Positions 1-13,480 are shown, counted from the first letter of the stretch. The stretch is DNA of 64,000 nucleotides from Apus apus (GCF_020740795.1 NC_067285.1:16856001-16920000); one strand, 5' to 3'. The notes: a model not told the origin generated them from the sequence alone. Numbers and translations are program-made.

Positions 1-1077
1 CAGCCAGGAGAGTAGGATTAAGGGTATAAGAAAGTTTCCCTCCTCGAGCAGGTAGACAGCAGCAGAAATCCAAGTTTCTAGCTATAGAAGTAGAAAATAC
101 ATATGACTGCTTTTTCCAAGGAAAAACTTGGCATATCGCTGCAGAACTCATCAGCCTACAAGGGAGTATTTCTAATGAGAAGCTAAGGTTTAGCTCCTAG
201 TTGAGGGGAGGGAGAATGGTTAAGCAAGAATTTTCCCCAGTAAAGGACACTTTGAAGAATGAGGGAAGCCTTCAATAGGAAATGTACAAAGTCAACATAT
301 TACCATGCCAAAAATCAGCAAAGCCTGTGAAATCATGCATTCCTTGTTCTGCTTTTGGGTGTATTTTTTATTGCTACTGAATTTCTGCAGACTGCCTCCT
401 TTTTTGTCTTCCTCCCTACCAAACTTTTCTTGGATCAACAAGCAGAGATTTTCCAAACTCTGGTTTAAGTAACAGTCACTAGCCAAGAAGCAGGCATTTT
501 TTATTAAACCCCTATTCTAATCCCTTTTATTTGCAATTTAGAAGTAAATGATAGCATATAATTTAAGAAGATATTCTGCAAAAGACAATGGATAGTCTGG
601 CTTTAGTTAACAGTGGTGAAGTAGGGCCCATCAGGTCCCAAGGTATCTCTGGGGAGAGAGTAATGCCAGAACCTTGGCTAAGGAGTCTAAGTCTGGAAGT
701 GAGACTCTAGTGTCTTTGGGCCTTGTTTCCTGTGCATTAGTATAATGCATGAAGCCATGTAAGAGCTGTGTGTGGATCATAGAGCTTGTGAAGTCAGTGC
801 AAAGGATGTAACATTGCTGTAATTGTTAGTGAAGGAAGTGGCTGTAGAACAGAATACTGCGTGCAAGCCAAGCTGCAGTTTTCCAGGTAACTACATTGGG
901 AAGGAGACATTACTGCATTAGAAGTATTGAAAGCAGTTTTAAAGTTGAGTGCCAATCTGAGCTGTGTAGCCTAGAGTATTTCTGTGAGTATGCCTTAAAA
1001 TGCTGTGAAGGATTTGGTGTTCTGATTTTTAAGTTATTTCCCTCTGTAACTATCTCAATTATTTCCGACTCATTAAG

Positions 1078-1391
1078 GTCATCTACAAGAGGAAAAGCAA
1101 AAATATTATGACCAGCTGTTACTAACTGCTAAAAGTGATCTCAAGACTGAAAGAAACACTGTAACACAACTGAGATCTGAACTTACTGAATTCAAAAAGA
1201 AGTATGAAGAAATGCAACAAGAAATAATGAGTTTAAATGCCTTATTGCAGTCGCAACAGGTTGCTGAAATGAAGACTCTAGAAAATGAAAATAAGATTAG
1301 AGAAAAAGTGCAGAGACTGAAACACGAAAATGAAGCTATTAAAGGACAGCTCAGAGAAGAAATGAAAAAGTCTGAAGATCTTTTATGTCAA
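1078..1391 (+). CDS. CEP55: CEP55 coding exon (coiled coil), first in window
   Basis: The acceptor follows a T/C-rich tract and ends ..CATTAAG. Starting at 1078 completes a split Gly codon and reads GHLQEEKQKYYDQLL in frame. The donor is CAA|GTAAGT at 1392, phase 0. A second AG at 1088-1089 would keep the frame but drop four residues. The product is charged coiled coil throughout. Confidence 0.88.
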
Positions 1392-4299
1392 GTAAGTGGA
1401 TGGATTTTACATTCAAGATCATTAGCAAATAATATAGAGAGCTGAAAAGTCGTAATTAATCAGAATGGACCAACACTCACTTGCTCTGGTAACTGCTTTC
1501 CACATATAGACTCATATCCTTGTGGTTAAAATGAAATTATTTCTTTGGGTTTTCATTCAAACCAATAGTTGCGTGAAATTTATTTGTTAAAACACAAATA
1601 ACTTACTTTTTCACTTATTTCCCTGGTTTTGTGGGATACAAGAGGGACAGTGAGAGAATATTTAATTGATTCTAATCAAATTCATCCTCAAGGTAATAAT
1701 AAATGTTTTTTTTTAACATCATAGCATGTTAATGCAGATGTAAGTTTTGGTTTTATATTTTTGTCTGTATCCTAGTAATTACCTAGGAAAGTTTAGTTTG
1801 ATTTTTTTTGAACTATAACATCTTCCTGCATTCCCCCTGCTCAATGCAATGATAATGTTTCACTGGGGTTTTCCCCAGAGCAGTAGAGATATTCAAATTG
1901 GGTTTGGCTGTTGCATAACAGGCATACATTTTTCTCTGGGCATTGGAACAGAAAAGTTTACTTCCTTCCCTTTTAGATTCATTATTTGTTGAGCTTATTA
2001 ACTGTTGTATAAGGAAGTTCTTTATTCCAAATGTTTTTCTGCCTTGTAGCTGCAACTTCTTCGTAAATTGTTGCTCAAACATCAAGAACATGCTAGGATA
2101 GCTTTGTTGGAACAACAGGTACTGAATTATATGCTAAGATGCTGATACTTAATCTGTGTTATGCACAAAGGTTTCTAGGCTAACTTTTCAAATTTAAGAG
2201 TAATATATTACATAAAGTATTATTAGACATGAATACTCAACAGTGAATAAACTCCTGATGCTTCTAAAATCTTGAAGTTTTTATGTATCTGTCAAGAGGA
2301 AAATGTGTAACCTTTCACAGAAGAAGAGGGTGTAATCAAACCTGATGCTATTTTCTCCACAATCCCTTGTTCAACTGTACAGTCTCAACTGGTATGGGAA
2401 ACATCCTAAAACCAACCAGCTTATTGAAGATTTTTAATATACTCTTCAAAAAATTACACAAATAATTGCAGTGTCATCTTTTCAATCTTTATTTTTTCCA
2501 TACAGATCTAATTTATGTTACTGGGGAAAGAAAAGGCATTTTATTTGCTAAGCTTGGGTGTGCAGTGTTACCTATAGTTTCTGTCCAAACTGTCTTGCTA
2601 TAAGAATGATCCTGGAGTAGAAACTGGTTTTAATGAGAACTCACACTATATGCTTTTCTATGAACAGTTCAGTTTAAGACTGCAAGACAGCTTGAAATAA
2701 TCTCCAACCAAGTAACTTCAATCTTCACCTCTACTAAGGGAGAAGATTTTCATAATTGGTCATATATGAATTTCACTGTAGTGAAAGCAGCAAGTAATGT
2801 ATATATATTTAAAATCCCATTTTATTATATGATAGCAGAGTAAAACTTACTTTAAATATATAAAGGGGAAACATTTCTCTCTTCCTTATACCCTCCCCAC
2901 CCCCTCCCCCCACATCTTAATAATTCTGACTTTAATCTTTGCTTTTCATTTCTGGGGGTTGCCAGGTCCACATATGCACCACAGACTTGGAGAATGAAAA
3001 GCTTGATCACCAGAAACTGCAGCATCAGTTAAACAAAGTACATAAGGAACTGCGCAAGGCCAGGGAGCAAATAACCCGTCTGGACCCTCTGGTATGTACT
3101 GTATAGCCTGCAGTTAAATTTAGTCAGGAATTTTGCATAAATGTGCATCTTTTAACTTTGGGATCTTATTTCAAGTGTCATGGGTCTTCAATGTCACCAG
3201 ATATTCACTGCAGGCCCTTAGATCCTTTAGGTATGTAGCCCCAAGGTGCAGAACCCATGTCAGTTAGCTAGGCATCACTATCCTCTACAGCATGCACTGA
3301 GATCCAGGAGATCCCGAACAGTCAGGTTCCTGAGCAGGGTACATAACTATTTTATATCACAATGTATATCTAGTCTTGCAACAGTATGCTGCTACTGAGA
3401 CTTGCTGCTAGTGAACAGGACACAAGCCTTAAATATAGAGGCTGAATTTCTCTGACACTAGATGGGTGGCTCATTAAAATCTGAGGTTTTTTTCATTTTC
3501 AAAAAGACAAGCTCCTTGCTACAATTAAAAAGGTCATTTGTTGTATTGTGAGGGCCATGATCTGTTTGCCTTTTATTATATAAGCCCAAAGAAGGCCACC
3601 TAGATTTGAGCCATAGACTTAATAAAGAAATTAATAGGGGAAGTATTAAACAAGTAATTGTTCTGTCATATCTGGGATTGCCCTAATCTTGAGCAGAAAT
3701 GCATTCTGCCTACTGGTCCTTCTGGAACTCTACAGTAAGGTACCTTGTAAGATTAGGTGCTAAGAAGCCAGAGGCGTAGCTGTCAAATAGACAGCCAAGT
3801 GCCTTTTACAGTAATGGACAGCCTTCACACATGGGAGCTTATGGGATCTGCAGGAGAAGAGAAAATTAGTGCAGAGTTTTTGGGAAGATAACAAGGCAGC
3901 ATCCTAAATAGAGGTGACTGGAGGCATCATTTTGTTAAGGAAAGACAATGTGTGAGTAGCTAGGAAGATAGCTGGAGAAGGATTCACACTCAGACACTGT
4001 GGGGAAACCTGTCTCAAATAGTCTGCAGAGAATTGAAATGTGGTGTAAGAATTGTCCAGCAGGCCCTGTTATTAACATGAATCTGTATCTGCATTTAGCC
4101 ATCTTCAAAACATGTGGTACCACAAGAAGATATGCAACCTGTGTTTGAAGAGAAGCTGACCATTTATGACAGAAGTCCTTCCCCGAAACATTCAAGCCTT
4201 CTTGATGAAAGTTTTCTTGAGTGTCCCAAATGTAAAGAGCAGTATCCAACGAGCCAGCATAGAGAATTACTAGCACATATTGACTTCTGTACAGCTTGA
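1078..4299 (+). CDS. CEP55: CEP55, C-terminal half (last four coding exons; 5' part outside window)
   Basis: Centrosomal protein of 55 kDa, a coiled-coil scaffold that goes to the midbody and recruits ESCRT and ALIX for abscission. Coding exons seen: 1078-1391, 2050-2118, 2966-3091, 4099-4299, joining in frame to about 235 residues. The first three encode Glu/Lys/Gln-rich heptad-like coiled coil (LQEEKQKYYDQLL, ARIALLEQQ, DLENEKLDHQKLQHQL, KELRKAREQITRL). The last encodes a Cys/His module, CPKC-x9-HRELLAHIDFC, matching the C-terminal ubiquitin-binding zinc finger of CEP55. The exons for the central ESCRT/ALIX-binding region and the N-terminus were not found in the first kilobase and must lie upstream. 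The gene is followed by FFAR4 on the same strand, as in mammals. Identity is by recognised motif order. Confidence 0.93.
2050..2118 (+). CDS. CEP55: CEP55 coding exon (coiled coil)
   Basis: A 69-nt phase-0 exon between CTTGTAG and CAG|GTACTG. It encodes 23 residues ending HARIALLEQQ, the equivalent of the conserved RVALLEQQ segment of mammalian CEP55. Confidence 0.9.
2966..3091 (+). CDS. CEP55: CEP55 coding exon (coiled coil end)
   Basis: A 126-nt phase-0 exon between GCCAG and CTG|GTATGT. It encodes 42 residues including DLENEKLDHQKLQHQL and KELRKAREQITRL, the end of the coiled coil. Confidence 0.92.
4099..4299 (+). CDS. CEP55: CEP55 last coding exon with C-terminal zinc finger
   Basis: The acceptor is GCATTTAG|CCA. 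The exon reads 66 residues to a TGA stop at 4297-4299. It holds a low-complexity linker (DRSPSPKHSSLL) and then ESFLECPKC and HRELLAHIDFC, which carry the Cys-Cys-His-Cys set of the ubiquitin-binding finger. Confidence 0.93.
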   Translation, partial: PSSKHVVPQEDMQPVFEEKLTIYDRSPSPKHSSLLDESFLECPKCKEQYPTSQHRELLAHIDFCTA

Positions 4300-5175
4300 G
4301 CTAGAAATGGACTTATATTTGCTTTATACACACTGCCAATATGCTCTTCTACAAAAGCAAAGGATCTTTTAGAGCTTTTTTTCTTAAGGTTATTTAAAGG
4401 ACTACTGTATTATAATTCAGTTGCACAAAAACATTACAGTAATTTATTTGGCCTCAAGTATTTTACCTGACTTTTTTTGCAAAAAAAAAAGGCTACTGCA
4501 TTTTAGGTTTGAAATTAATTTTTTTTTAGACTTATTATTTTTTTGCACTATTAAAAAAGAGAACAGTAAAAGCACACCTTTTGGGTCTGACCAAGAATGA
4601 TGAACTAAGGAGTAAAACAGAAATTGTTTCAGAATCTCAAGGCTTTGCTATGAGGGAAACTGTCTTAATTTCATACCTGTCTTTCTAAACATTTTTTAAA
4701 TTAAAGATAACTGTGCTTTTCATTGCAGCCTAATAATTTTGATCTCTAATGGCACTACTTTTGGAAGTTTAAGTTGTCTTTTAACAGCACATTAATCAGC
4801 TAGTGCTGTATTCCCAGTTGCATACTTGGCATAGTTTCTGCAAAAGGAAATTCTGTTCTTTTATGTATTATAGATGAAATAAGTTTGCCTGCTATGGGTC
4901 AGCAGTATTCTCTTCAATAGGTCTGAGGCCTTCTTCAATTAGCATAGAACACTCTCTCATTAGAAGCTGGTACTGTAGAGGAAGACTAGTACAGTTGATA
5001 ATGTTGTAACCTTTAAAATTTTTTCTTCATTCCAGCACTTCTTCTGAACTTCAACAATGCAGTTAGTCCTGCTTGCTAAACGTTAACACTTAAGAACAAA
5101 AACCCTTTACTGATAAATTTATACACATCAGTGTGGTATATGTTGAAAAATAAAAAAATTACATTAAAGTGCATC
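4300..5175 (+). other. CEP55: CEP55 3' UTR (probable)
   Basis: AT-rich sequence after the CEP55 stop with no coding potential. ATTAAA variants lie near 4700 and a canonical AATAAA at 5149-5154. A further AATAAA at 5947-5952 allows a longer form. The end is inferred. Confidence 0.55.
5149..5154 (+). terminator. Candidate CEP55 polyadenylation signal
   Basis: AATAAA about 850 nt after the CEP55 stop, followed by A/T-rich sequence. It is the first canonical hexamer downstream of the gene; usage is inferred. Confidence 0.5.
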
Positions 5176-6329
5176 AAAAGACCTATTTTGAAGGCAGAAT
5201 GACAAATATTGCCATCACTTACATGTGACTAAAACCAACTATAAAACTCCAGCCCCATAAAACACGCAGATCACATCACAGCTTTTTTCACTCTTCAGAA
5301 GCTACGGAGTCCAAGAATGAAAATTTTTTTTATCCTAAAATTAAATTAACAAGAAAAAGGTCTGCTGTGCTCCTCTTTCTAGTTATGTGTAGGAAAGAGA
5401 CGTTTGTGCCTAAGGAGCTCATCTTAATGCTAAGATTTAACTGAAACTTTAGTTCTTTGTAAGGCAGGAAGTAATTAAAAAAAATTCAAGCACCTTGTAT
5501 CTGTGATTTCAGCAGTCTTCTGAGTTGTGTCCATTGCAGATATTTGAATTTCAACATAGCGGAAATTGTGTGAGGCTGTATCATTTGAAGATGCTGGTCC
5601 AGGGAAGTTTCTGCATTAATATAAAGGGTTCACCAATACTAGCGTGTTTATAAATCCTGGCTTTCACATAATGTTCTTTGTAAAGAGCAAGGGAATGACG
5701 TGCTTTTGATGCAGTGTGGTGTGGTTGGAAAGACAGCTAAACTGTGCATAACATTTTTTACACAAGGAGAGCTTCTTATGAAATAATAACAATTGAAATC
5801 TTATTCTTGTATCAAAATGTATCAACTTATAATAATATACTTGCTCGTGCAGCTTTTTTTCTTATTCTTAGTTTTGATAACCTTCTTTCACACAGTTATT
5901 TGCCATGTGCCAGTAACTGTACTACATATACTTAGACAAACTATAAAATAAACCACTTATCTTTAACTGTGCAGATAAAAAGTGGCAGGGAGGCACAGTG
6001 CTGGTTACGATGCAAAAGAATCATGCTGAGCGGCACAAATACTTGGAGATCTTGGGATGTCACTGTTCACCTGGCAAAGAATGCTAACATAAAAGGTGCA
6101 GTGTTTTCAGGAAAATAAGGGGGAATATTGCTCTCAGGGTAGCAAAGAGAGGTGTGTTTACAAGTGATGAAAATGTAGCAGTAGAGGAGCTCTGGGCATT
6201 TCCATTTTAATCTGACAATCAATTTGTCTATTAGTTTCCATATCTTGTAATCTGACTGAACTGTTAAGATTAGAGTAACAGTTGTGGCTATGGTTTTACT
6301 TTAAAGGTAAGCAATTGTCTACAGATACT

Positions 6330-6770
6330 GAATCTTTATGTTAGAGCAATACAAGCTTCTAGGTGGAATACTGTATCCAATTTTAAATACTGTACTTTGA
6401 GAACAATTTAGACTAATGTGAATGTAGTAGATGTCTTTCAGATTTCTGATAAAATTCATTAAAGAATCAGGGTTATGCAGTCTAGAAAGGACCATAAAGA
6501 AAAATTGCACACAGAGGAAAGAAAGTCTTCCTCTGCTCAGTGGGACAAGTAACAAGCTTGAAATTGCAATAGGAGAAATTTCAACATAAGGAAAATCATT
6601 CTGATTGTTGGAATAGATGAGCAGTGAAACACAACTTACGGAGGCTGAAAAATCTCTGCCACTGGAGATTCACAGGGATGCTTATCTAACTATCTAAGCT
6701 ATTCCTGACAGGTGAGTCTGCGTTGGGTCAGGAATGTCAGCTGGATGATTTCTCACAGTCCCTTGAGGCC
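6330..6770 (+). mobile_element. Ancient, heavily diverged CR1 LINE fragment
   Basis: The stretch follows the order of CR1 3' sequence in degenerate form: an 'ATACTGTATCCAATTTT' segment like the usual 'tactgtgtccagttt', then 'TCTGCCACTGGAGATTCACA' like the 'ctccttggagattttcaaa' segment, ending near 'CAGTCCCTTGAGG'. All frames are broken. It is older than the other CR1 copies here. Confidence 0.5.
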
Positions 6771-8510
6771 TTATTTTTAATGATACATATAGACATGCAA
6801 AAAATACACAAAAAGGTTTAAATTAAAAACAAACAAACATCTAACACACTGGTCATTCTGCACTCACTCTTCATGTTGTTTTATCCAATGCAAAATTAGC
6901 AGCTAGAGCACCAGAAGTCAATGTAACAGTTTAACTTCTCCTTGTTTCTCAAATGGAAAATAATTGGCATTCCTATGTCTGTATAAACTTCTAGTCTGAG
7001 TAGACAAAGTTACTTTGAATCAATATTTGTACTTGTGCATCTCAACCCTGCTGGAAAACAAGATAAATGACACAAGTGCAACTTGATGTCACTTAATTCC
7101 CTAGTGTTGGGAAGTGCCTTGTTCCCACATTGTTCTAATCAACAGTGTCATTGTGTTTATTCTTTTGCATTTGGGAGTTTGGGCTCCCTTCCATACAGTG
7201 CCCAGGAAAAGGATTCAGGAAGCCAGTGTACTGAGTGGGAGCTAACCAAGCCAGCCAGTGAGAAACATGACTCCTGAAGAGTGGCTAGGTATGCAGAAAG
7301 GAGGTGCTGCTGAGGATTCACAGATATAAATTATTGTCTAGCACTGACAAATGAGTTCTTGAGAAAAAAAAAAAGTAGACTTAAACAGGACCCATATCCA
7401 TGAAGCAAGCACTTCCCCTTACATATAGTCCCCCTTCAGGCCTGGAACAGAGCTGTCCCAGTAGTCAGGGACACAGATTCATTTTGCTATCTCCCTTACC
7501 CACCAAAAGCTTAAGTATTTCATAGGGAATCAATAGTTTCAAAAATAGCAAGTTAAGGTGCCTCAAAATATCCTGTAAGAAACAAGCCTGGAACCTTACC
7601 ATAGTGATATCCAGCTGGCTTCTTGACAGAAGTGCAACCAGGTTTTATTTCCCTAATCAACTTAAAACTGGTGAAGGAGCCCACTGCATCAGCAAAAGCA
7701 CAAGTTTTATCAATGTAACAAGTGTGATCAGGTCAGTATTCTGTAATTCAACTAGACAGAAAGCTATACAGCCTTATTCAGACATCCATGCTTTCTGGAC
7801 ATAGTTTATGAAAGTATCTAAGTCATGTGTCTTTACTTATTTCATATTAAATTATAATGCAACCAGACCCCAAACAGCCTCTGATAATGCAAAGCATGAA
7901 CAGTGTGGGAAATACCATGATTTAGCACTACACTTGGGAAGTCAGACAAGTTTACAGTGGAATTTAAAGTGTTGTCTGTATTCCCTCTCACTGGTATTTC
8001 AAGAATAGTTTTTCTGTTTCTCCAGCCCTAGTTTAATGTTAGCAAAGCCCAAGCCTTGCCTTCCAATATGGACATATTTTCTTTGCAGCAGACAAGCACA
8101 CTGTATGACTTATTTCAGAAATGCTTGACTTTTAAAAGTAAAGCTTTCAATTCTGACCTGAAGAACTCTTGTTCCTCCCAACAAGTTACTCTTCTAAGGT
8201 AAGTCATAAGGCAAAGAAAGCAAGCTGATTCTCCTTAAACATCACCAATAAGAGCATTCTCTAATTGCTGGGTTCTTGAGTATGAGGGAAAATGATGTTT
8301 GTGATCTCCACAGCATCTGCAGCCCAACAAACCGATGTGTTCAGGGAGTGTCTGAGTTCAAATGAGCAAGAGAAGCTGGTGAAAAGTTTTCCTTGTAAAT
8401 CCTTCTGAGGCATACCATAATATTTGCTTGTATGGCTCTGCATCCAAGCTCATCAGAAGAAATGTACAGAACTTTATGTACACCTGAAAGTTAACAAAGG
8501 TTAACAAAGG

Positions 8511-8583
8511 CTCTGGCAGGGGGGTTGGACTATATGATCTTTCGAGGTCCCTTCCAACCCCTAGGATTCTATGATTCTATGGT
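8511..8583 (+). mobile_element. CR1 LINE 3' end fragment
   Basis: About 73 bp with the diagnostic CR1 tail: GGGGTTGGACTATATGATC, then GGTCCCTTCCAACCCC, then the repeated ATTCTATG octamer. The 5' side is truncated, as is typical of CR1 insertions. A short direct repeat (GTTAACAAAG twice) lies just upstream. Confidence 0.92.
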
Positions 8584-11500
8584 TCAGCAGCACTTAAATA
8601 TCAGCCTGTAATTTTCCACGCAAATTTTGCCCAGGGCCTCAATTCCTTGGTGAGAGTCTTCTACCTGATCCTACAATGTCCAAAGGAACCATTCTGATAC
8701 CCTGTATTTATTGATAAAACTACTCAAATCTATGGGCTAGATGTAATACAGTTCTAAAACTATTAAGAAACAACCTCATTTAGTTAGAATAGTCTCACTG
8801 GAGCTAAGTCACCCTGGTGGAGCTTGTTTAGCATGTAAAATCACAGAGACCATGACTTTTCGGGGGAATTCTCTTACATGGATTATATACTTATATTTGC
8901 ATTTGGTTCAGAGAGAAATCCCTCCCTTACTCTAAGTCATGAGGAAATTGCTTTTGACTGAGGTGTTGATCAGTAATGCTGCTTCTACATCCTGAAACTG
9001 CAGTGCCACTGGCATGCACCTTGGGAAGCATGCCAGCTTCTGGTGGATACTGATCACAGGAAAATGAGACTCCCCAGAAGAAACAGTGATGTGCTCACTC
9101 AGAAGAAATAGGGACTAGCTCTTGACATGATCACACAGATCCATAGAACGATTTGATATTTTCAGTGCACACTGGAGTGGGTGAGCTTGCTACTATTTCA
9201 AGACATCAGATGCATTTATATTTGTGCTACAAATTTAAAATTGTCCCTTTGTGTAAAAGGCTTCAGCTCACTGATAAGCTCACAGTTAGTGAGCAGTTAA
9301 AAAACTTCTTAAAAAGCAAAATAAATCAAAACAGATTTGATTTGTATTTGAAACAAACCTTAAAATGGCATAACTTCTAAGCACAGAATTAATAGTGTCT
9401 AGAAGCAGAACAACTGCAGCATGGTATGTAAAAGCAAAATTAAAATAGCCAACCTTGCTTGCAATTTATGCTAAAACCTTTTTTATATAGACACAGCTTG
9501 AGTCACCTGCAAGCTTGGAACCTCTTTTGTGAAGACAGCCAACACTTTTAATGCAATGAATTTGAATTACTTAGCAAACATTAAATCTGCAATATATCTG
9601 TTACAGAAGTCTGTACTATTTGCTTGCTGTGATACAGGTGCACGAAAATAGACCCAAAGACTTGAACACCAATCTACATGCAACAGGATGCATAAATGAG
9701 ACAAAACCCATGACTAGGTCATGTCCAAAGGGAACAAGAACCCCTGCCTCCAGGAATCACCTAGCCCAGGAGGTCAGTCTCTCTGGGAACATTTCTTATG
9801 CCCAAGAAATGAGTAAGCTTAACTATGCCCATCTGTCATGACAGTTCATAGTTGTCAGGGGAACAATCTGAAAAACAGAGCTGTACTCAGGCTAACACAG
9901 CCCTTATCTGCTGTAGAGAAAGCACAAAAGCACAGACTCAGGCTTTCATTCAGGACAAAAAAAATCACAAAAAGGGAAACAAGATTTTTCCCCACTAGCG
10001 TAGCTAACCAGCGCCACAGAGGTCGCTGCAACTTTCATTTAACCTACAACAATGAAATCTGAGTTCACTCCATGTTTCACCACTTCTAAGCATAAACGAG
10101 TACATAGGTTGAATAAAATTACGTAGGTTAAGCAATCATAACAGGTTTCCAAGCATTCTGTTAATCACTTCCTTTTCATATGCACATGTGGAGCATATAC
10201 TGCACACAGCATCCACCTATTACTGTAATGCCAGAGTAGTTCCATTGAGGTTATGATTCCTCCCTTCCTCAGATTTCACGTTGTGATGGTTGCTATGACT
10301 GTAACTACCCAACAGCAAATACAGCTTTTGTACTTCATGGGAGGGAAAAGAAAACTACTTTTTTAGATAATGGATCCATTAGACCCATGAGTAATCAGAC
10401 TGTTTTTGTTTCTGCAAGGAGCTTCCACTCATTTGATAAAACCCCACAGAAACATGCAGGTCTCTTCACACCTCTGCTGTCCCAAGGCACAGGATTTTGT
10501 ACACAGATGAGTGTGAAACTGACTCACTAACAGCACACTTGAAGCATCATTTTGCTTTGGTTCTCAAGATCAAATAAGCGGCTTATGCCAAGTAAGGTCT
10601 TCATTCACTCCTAAGGACCAAAGCTAAAGGTGATCCTTCCTAATGAACATCAAGGGTCTATTCATTTATCTGTGCTACCACTTCCAGCTGCCCCCACCCA
10701 TCCTGTTAATGCCTTCCAAGTTTTCACACAGGTACAAGCAGACTTCTAAGGATGGCTCTTTCCCAAATCCCAGCCTCTGTTCAGAGCTGACCACATTCCT
10801 GCTGCTGCCAGCTGGCCAGAACTTCAGGGCTAGCTTGTCAGACTGCATAATGTCCCAGACCTGTGAGGTTCTGGCAAATGGAATGCACCTGCTGTATTTC
10901 AAGATTTGCTAATCATTTCACAGAATCAGCCCATAGCAGAGCTAAGATAAATTGTGGAAAGATATGTCAAATTTTCATTATAACTAGGAATAATAATCCT
11001 CAGTAGTTCTACTAAATTTGCTGAAACTTTTGCAATATGGGTACACAGTTTTTTCTCCCAGCAAATAAAGTAGAATAAAATACGAGTTTTGAGACACTTG
11101 CCAGTCACTTGTGTTGCAGGCTGCCAAAAAAAAAACGTTGGAAGTTCTCTTTTTGTCTTAATTTGAGTTCATAGGTCATAGCAGCCACCCACTTAACAGC
11201 AAATCTGCCCACATTACATACTGTCCAAAGAAATCAGCAGGAATTAGTAGGAGTGTCTCATCCATCTGTTTAAGCTGTCCTGTAAACTCCCTTTGATGAG
11301 ACAGCACAGATAGTTAGAACCACTTACAGCCCAAAAGAAAACATGCTAATTCAAATAAAGGTACATTCTGCACTGCCAAAGATGTGGGAAGCAGTCCAGG
11401 AAAGATCTCACTCTTGTCACTCCTCATTAGGAGATTGCCCCTTAGAAAGACCAAGTTTCTGGAATCCCCACTAATCTGGAATCTCCACTAATGCCATTGC

Positions 11501-12129
11501 GTAAGCACTTGATGGCAGGGTCACACTCAGATACCACAGAAGTGCTGCCCGGTCACCTGGTCCCACTGGCACACAGGTTTGGAACAACTCTCCCCTAATC
11601 AAAAGGAGCAGCTCCATACGGCCAAGCCTGTAACTGCACCCTTAACCAGTGACTGTGGCACCGAGTCAAACAAATTCATTAGAGCCATCTCAAGTTATAC
11701 AACTGTTTGCATACTTTATGAAAACATTTTATCTTATTTTATGAGACATTACCTTCTTTCTGTGACAACTTATGTGCTTCACTCCCAGTACATTTCTAAA
11801 CCACCTGGAATGAAGGCAGTAAATGGAAAGGCCTACTTAAATTTACAGATTGACCAACCACTTTTAGGAACTGAACTCCAGAGAAAATATGGTATATTCT
11901 AGGTATGTCTTAATTTACCAGGCTTCTTCAGCAAGAACTCGTAACACAGGCAGGTGAGACGTTGGATCAGTTTAGTGAATGGATACCAAAAACAAAGACA
12001 GTGACACTCGCCCTCCACACCGGACCACAGTTAGCACAGGACTGCTGTTTCCAAGTACCACTGCCAAGACACTAGGCAAGGGGTAAATGCTAGTTATCCT
12101 GGACTTTTGAAAAGAGCTCTCAGAGAGGT

Positions 12130-13480
12130 GTGACAGCCAACCCTCTATTCAAACCATGCACAGTCAGTCAAGGGGTTCACCCTGGGCAGCCTCCCCAGGT
12201 CACTGGTGCCCCAGGGGCCTGCCTGGAGAGCAGGACAGGCCAGGGACAGCTCTGGCGGAGGTGGCCAGGCCTGGGACCCTCAGCATGGAGATGGCAGCAC
12301 TCTGGCCCACACCGTCCCCGGGGAGGTGTCAGGCAGCCCTGCTCGCCCCAGGCCCCTTGCTGTCTCCTCACGCACGGCAGCCTCACCCTTATGTGAGCTG
12401 TGCCGTGTTTACCCTCCCACTTCCTTGTTCCAGTCCAGCACGAGGGCCATAAACCACCCGGCTGGCACGGCCGAACCCTTGAAGGCACAGGCAGGAGGAA
12501 GAGGAGGGAGCGGGATGGCGGCCAGCCCCTCAGTCCGTGCCGGGAGGGCACCCGGGGTGCCACCGTGGTGGCTGGGAACGCAGCCCTTCCCCTAGGGCTG
12601 GGGCCACCGCCGGCAGTGGGTCTCATGCCCACTGGCCGCCCCAATGCTGGGGTCAGGGGGCACGCCAGGGGGGAATAAGACCTACTTCCCCTTCTTCTCG
12701 GACTTCAGGGGCCACCGTGTGACGGCCCTGCGCATTGGCGAGTCGTCTGTCCTGGCCTCCATCTTCCTGCTGGCCTTGGCGGGAAACATCTGGGGCATCT
12801 GCCTGCTGCTGCGGCGGCGGCCGCGGCTGTGCGCTGCCAACTGCCTCGTCCTCAACCTCTTCTGCGCCGACCTGCTCTTCATCACCGCCATCCCCTTCAT
12901 CGCTGTCGTGCGCTGGACCGAGTCCTGGGTGCTGGGCGACGTCGTCTGCCACATGCTCTTCTATGTGATGAGCCTCAGCGGCACCGTCGTCATCCTCTCC
13001 CTCTCGGCCGTCAGCTTGGAGCGCGTCGTCAGCATCGCCCGGCTGCGCCACGGCGCCCTCCGCCGCCGCAAGGCGCTGGCCGCAGCCCTCCTGCTCGTCT
13101 GGGGCATCGCCGCCCTCGCCACCCTCCCGCTCTGCTGCTTCTTCACCGTGGTGCGGCTGCCCGCGGCCAGCGGCGAGGTGAGACCCAGCGCCTGCGGGGA
13201 CAGCCCGCAGGGCGCCGGGGCCGGGAGCCGGGGCCAGCCCGGGGCGGCGAGCCCGGGTCAGAGCGGGCGGCGGCAGGAGGCCGGTGCGGGAGGCTGGCGC
13301 CGGGGCCGGAAGGCGAAAGGGGCTCGTCCGTCTCTGTCACCCAGGGAAGGCTGCTTCTGGGGGCGAGCAGCGCGCTGTGCTCCGGGCAGGTGCCGAGGCT
13401 GTGCCCGGAGGAGCGGCCGGAGCTCCCTCCCTGCGGCCGGGCAGCTCGGGAGGCCCGCGCCTGCCATCCCCTCCCGTCCT
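12130..13480. promoter_or_regulatory. CpG-rich island over FFAR4 exon 1 and its 5' flank
   Basis: Base composition shifts abruptly from AT-rich flanks to strongly G/C-rich sequence with many CpG dinucleotides, covering about 0.5 kb upstream of the FFAR4 start, all of exon 1, and the start of intron 1. It is probably the FFAR4 promoter region. No TATA box was found. Several long ORFs on both strands here are by-products of the lack of stop codons in G/C-rich DNA. Confidence 0.7.
12644..13177 (+). CDS. FFAR4: FFAR4 coding exon 1 (TM1-TM4)
   Basis: 534 nt, residues 1-178, ending GCGGCGAG|GTGAGA. It contains TM1-TM4 and RWTESWVLG. Third codon positions are almost all G or C, unlike exons 2 and 3. 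Confidence 0.92.

Larger units (their letters stand above)
5180..12120. other. Intergenic CEP55-FFAR4
   Basis: About 7 kb of AT-rich sequence with no ORF resembling a conserved protein exon. It holds an old CR1 remnant near 6330-6770, a young CR1 3' tail at 8511-8583, and short A/T-rich runs. Nothing else could be supported. Confidence 0.6.

Noticed and set aside
896-1111. 71-residue ORF at the left edge as a further CEP55 exon
   Set aside because: Its frame differs from the CEP55 frame and it spans the acceptor region of the 1078 exon. No coiled-coil pattern.
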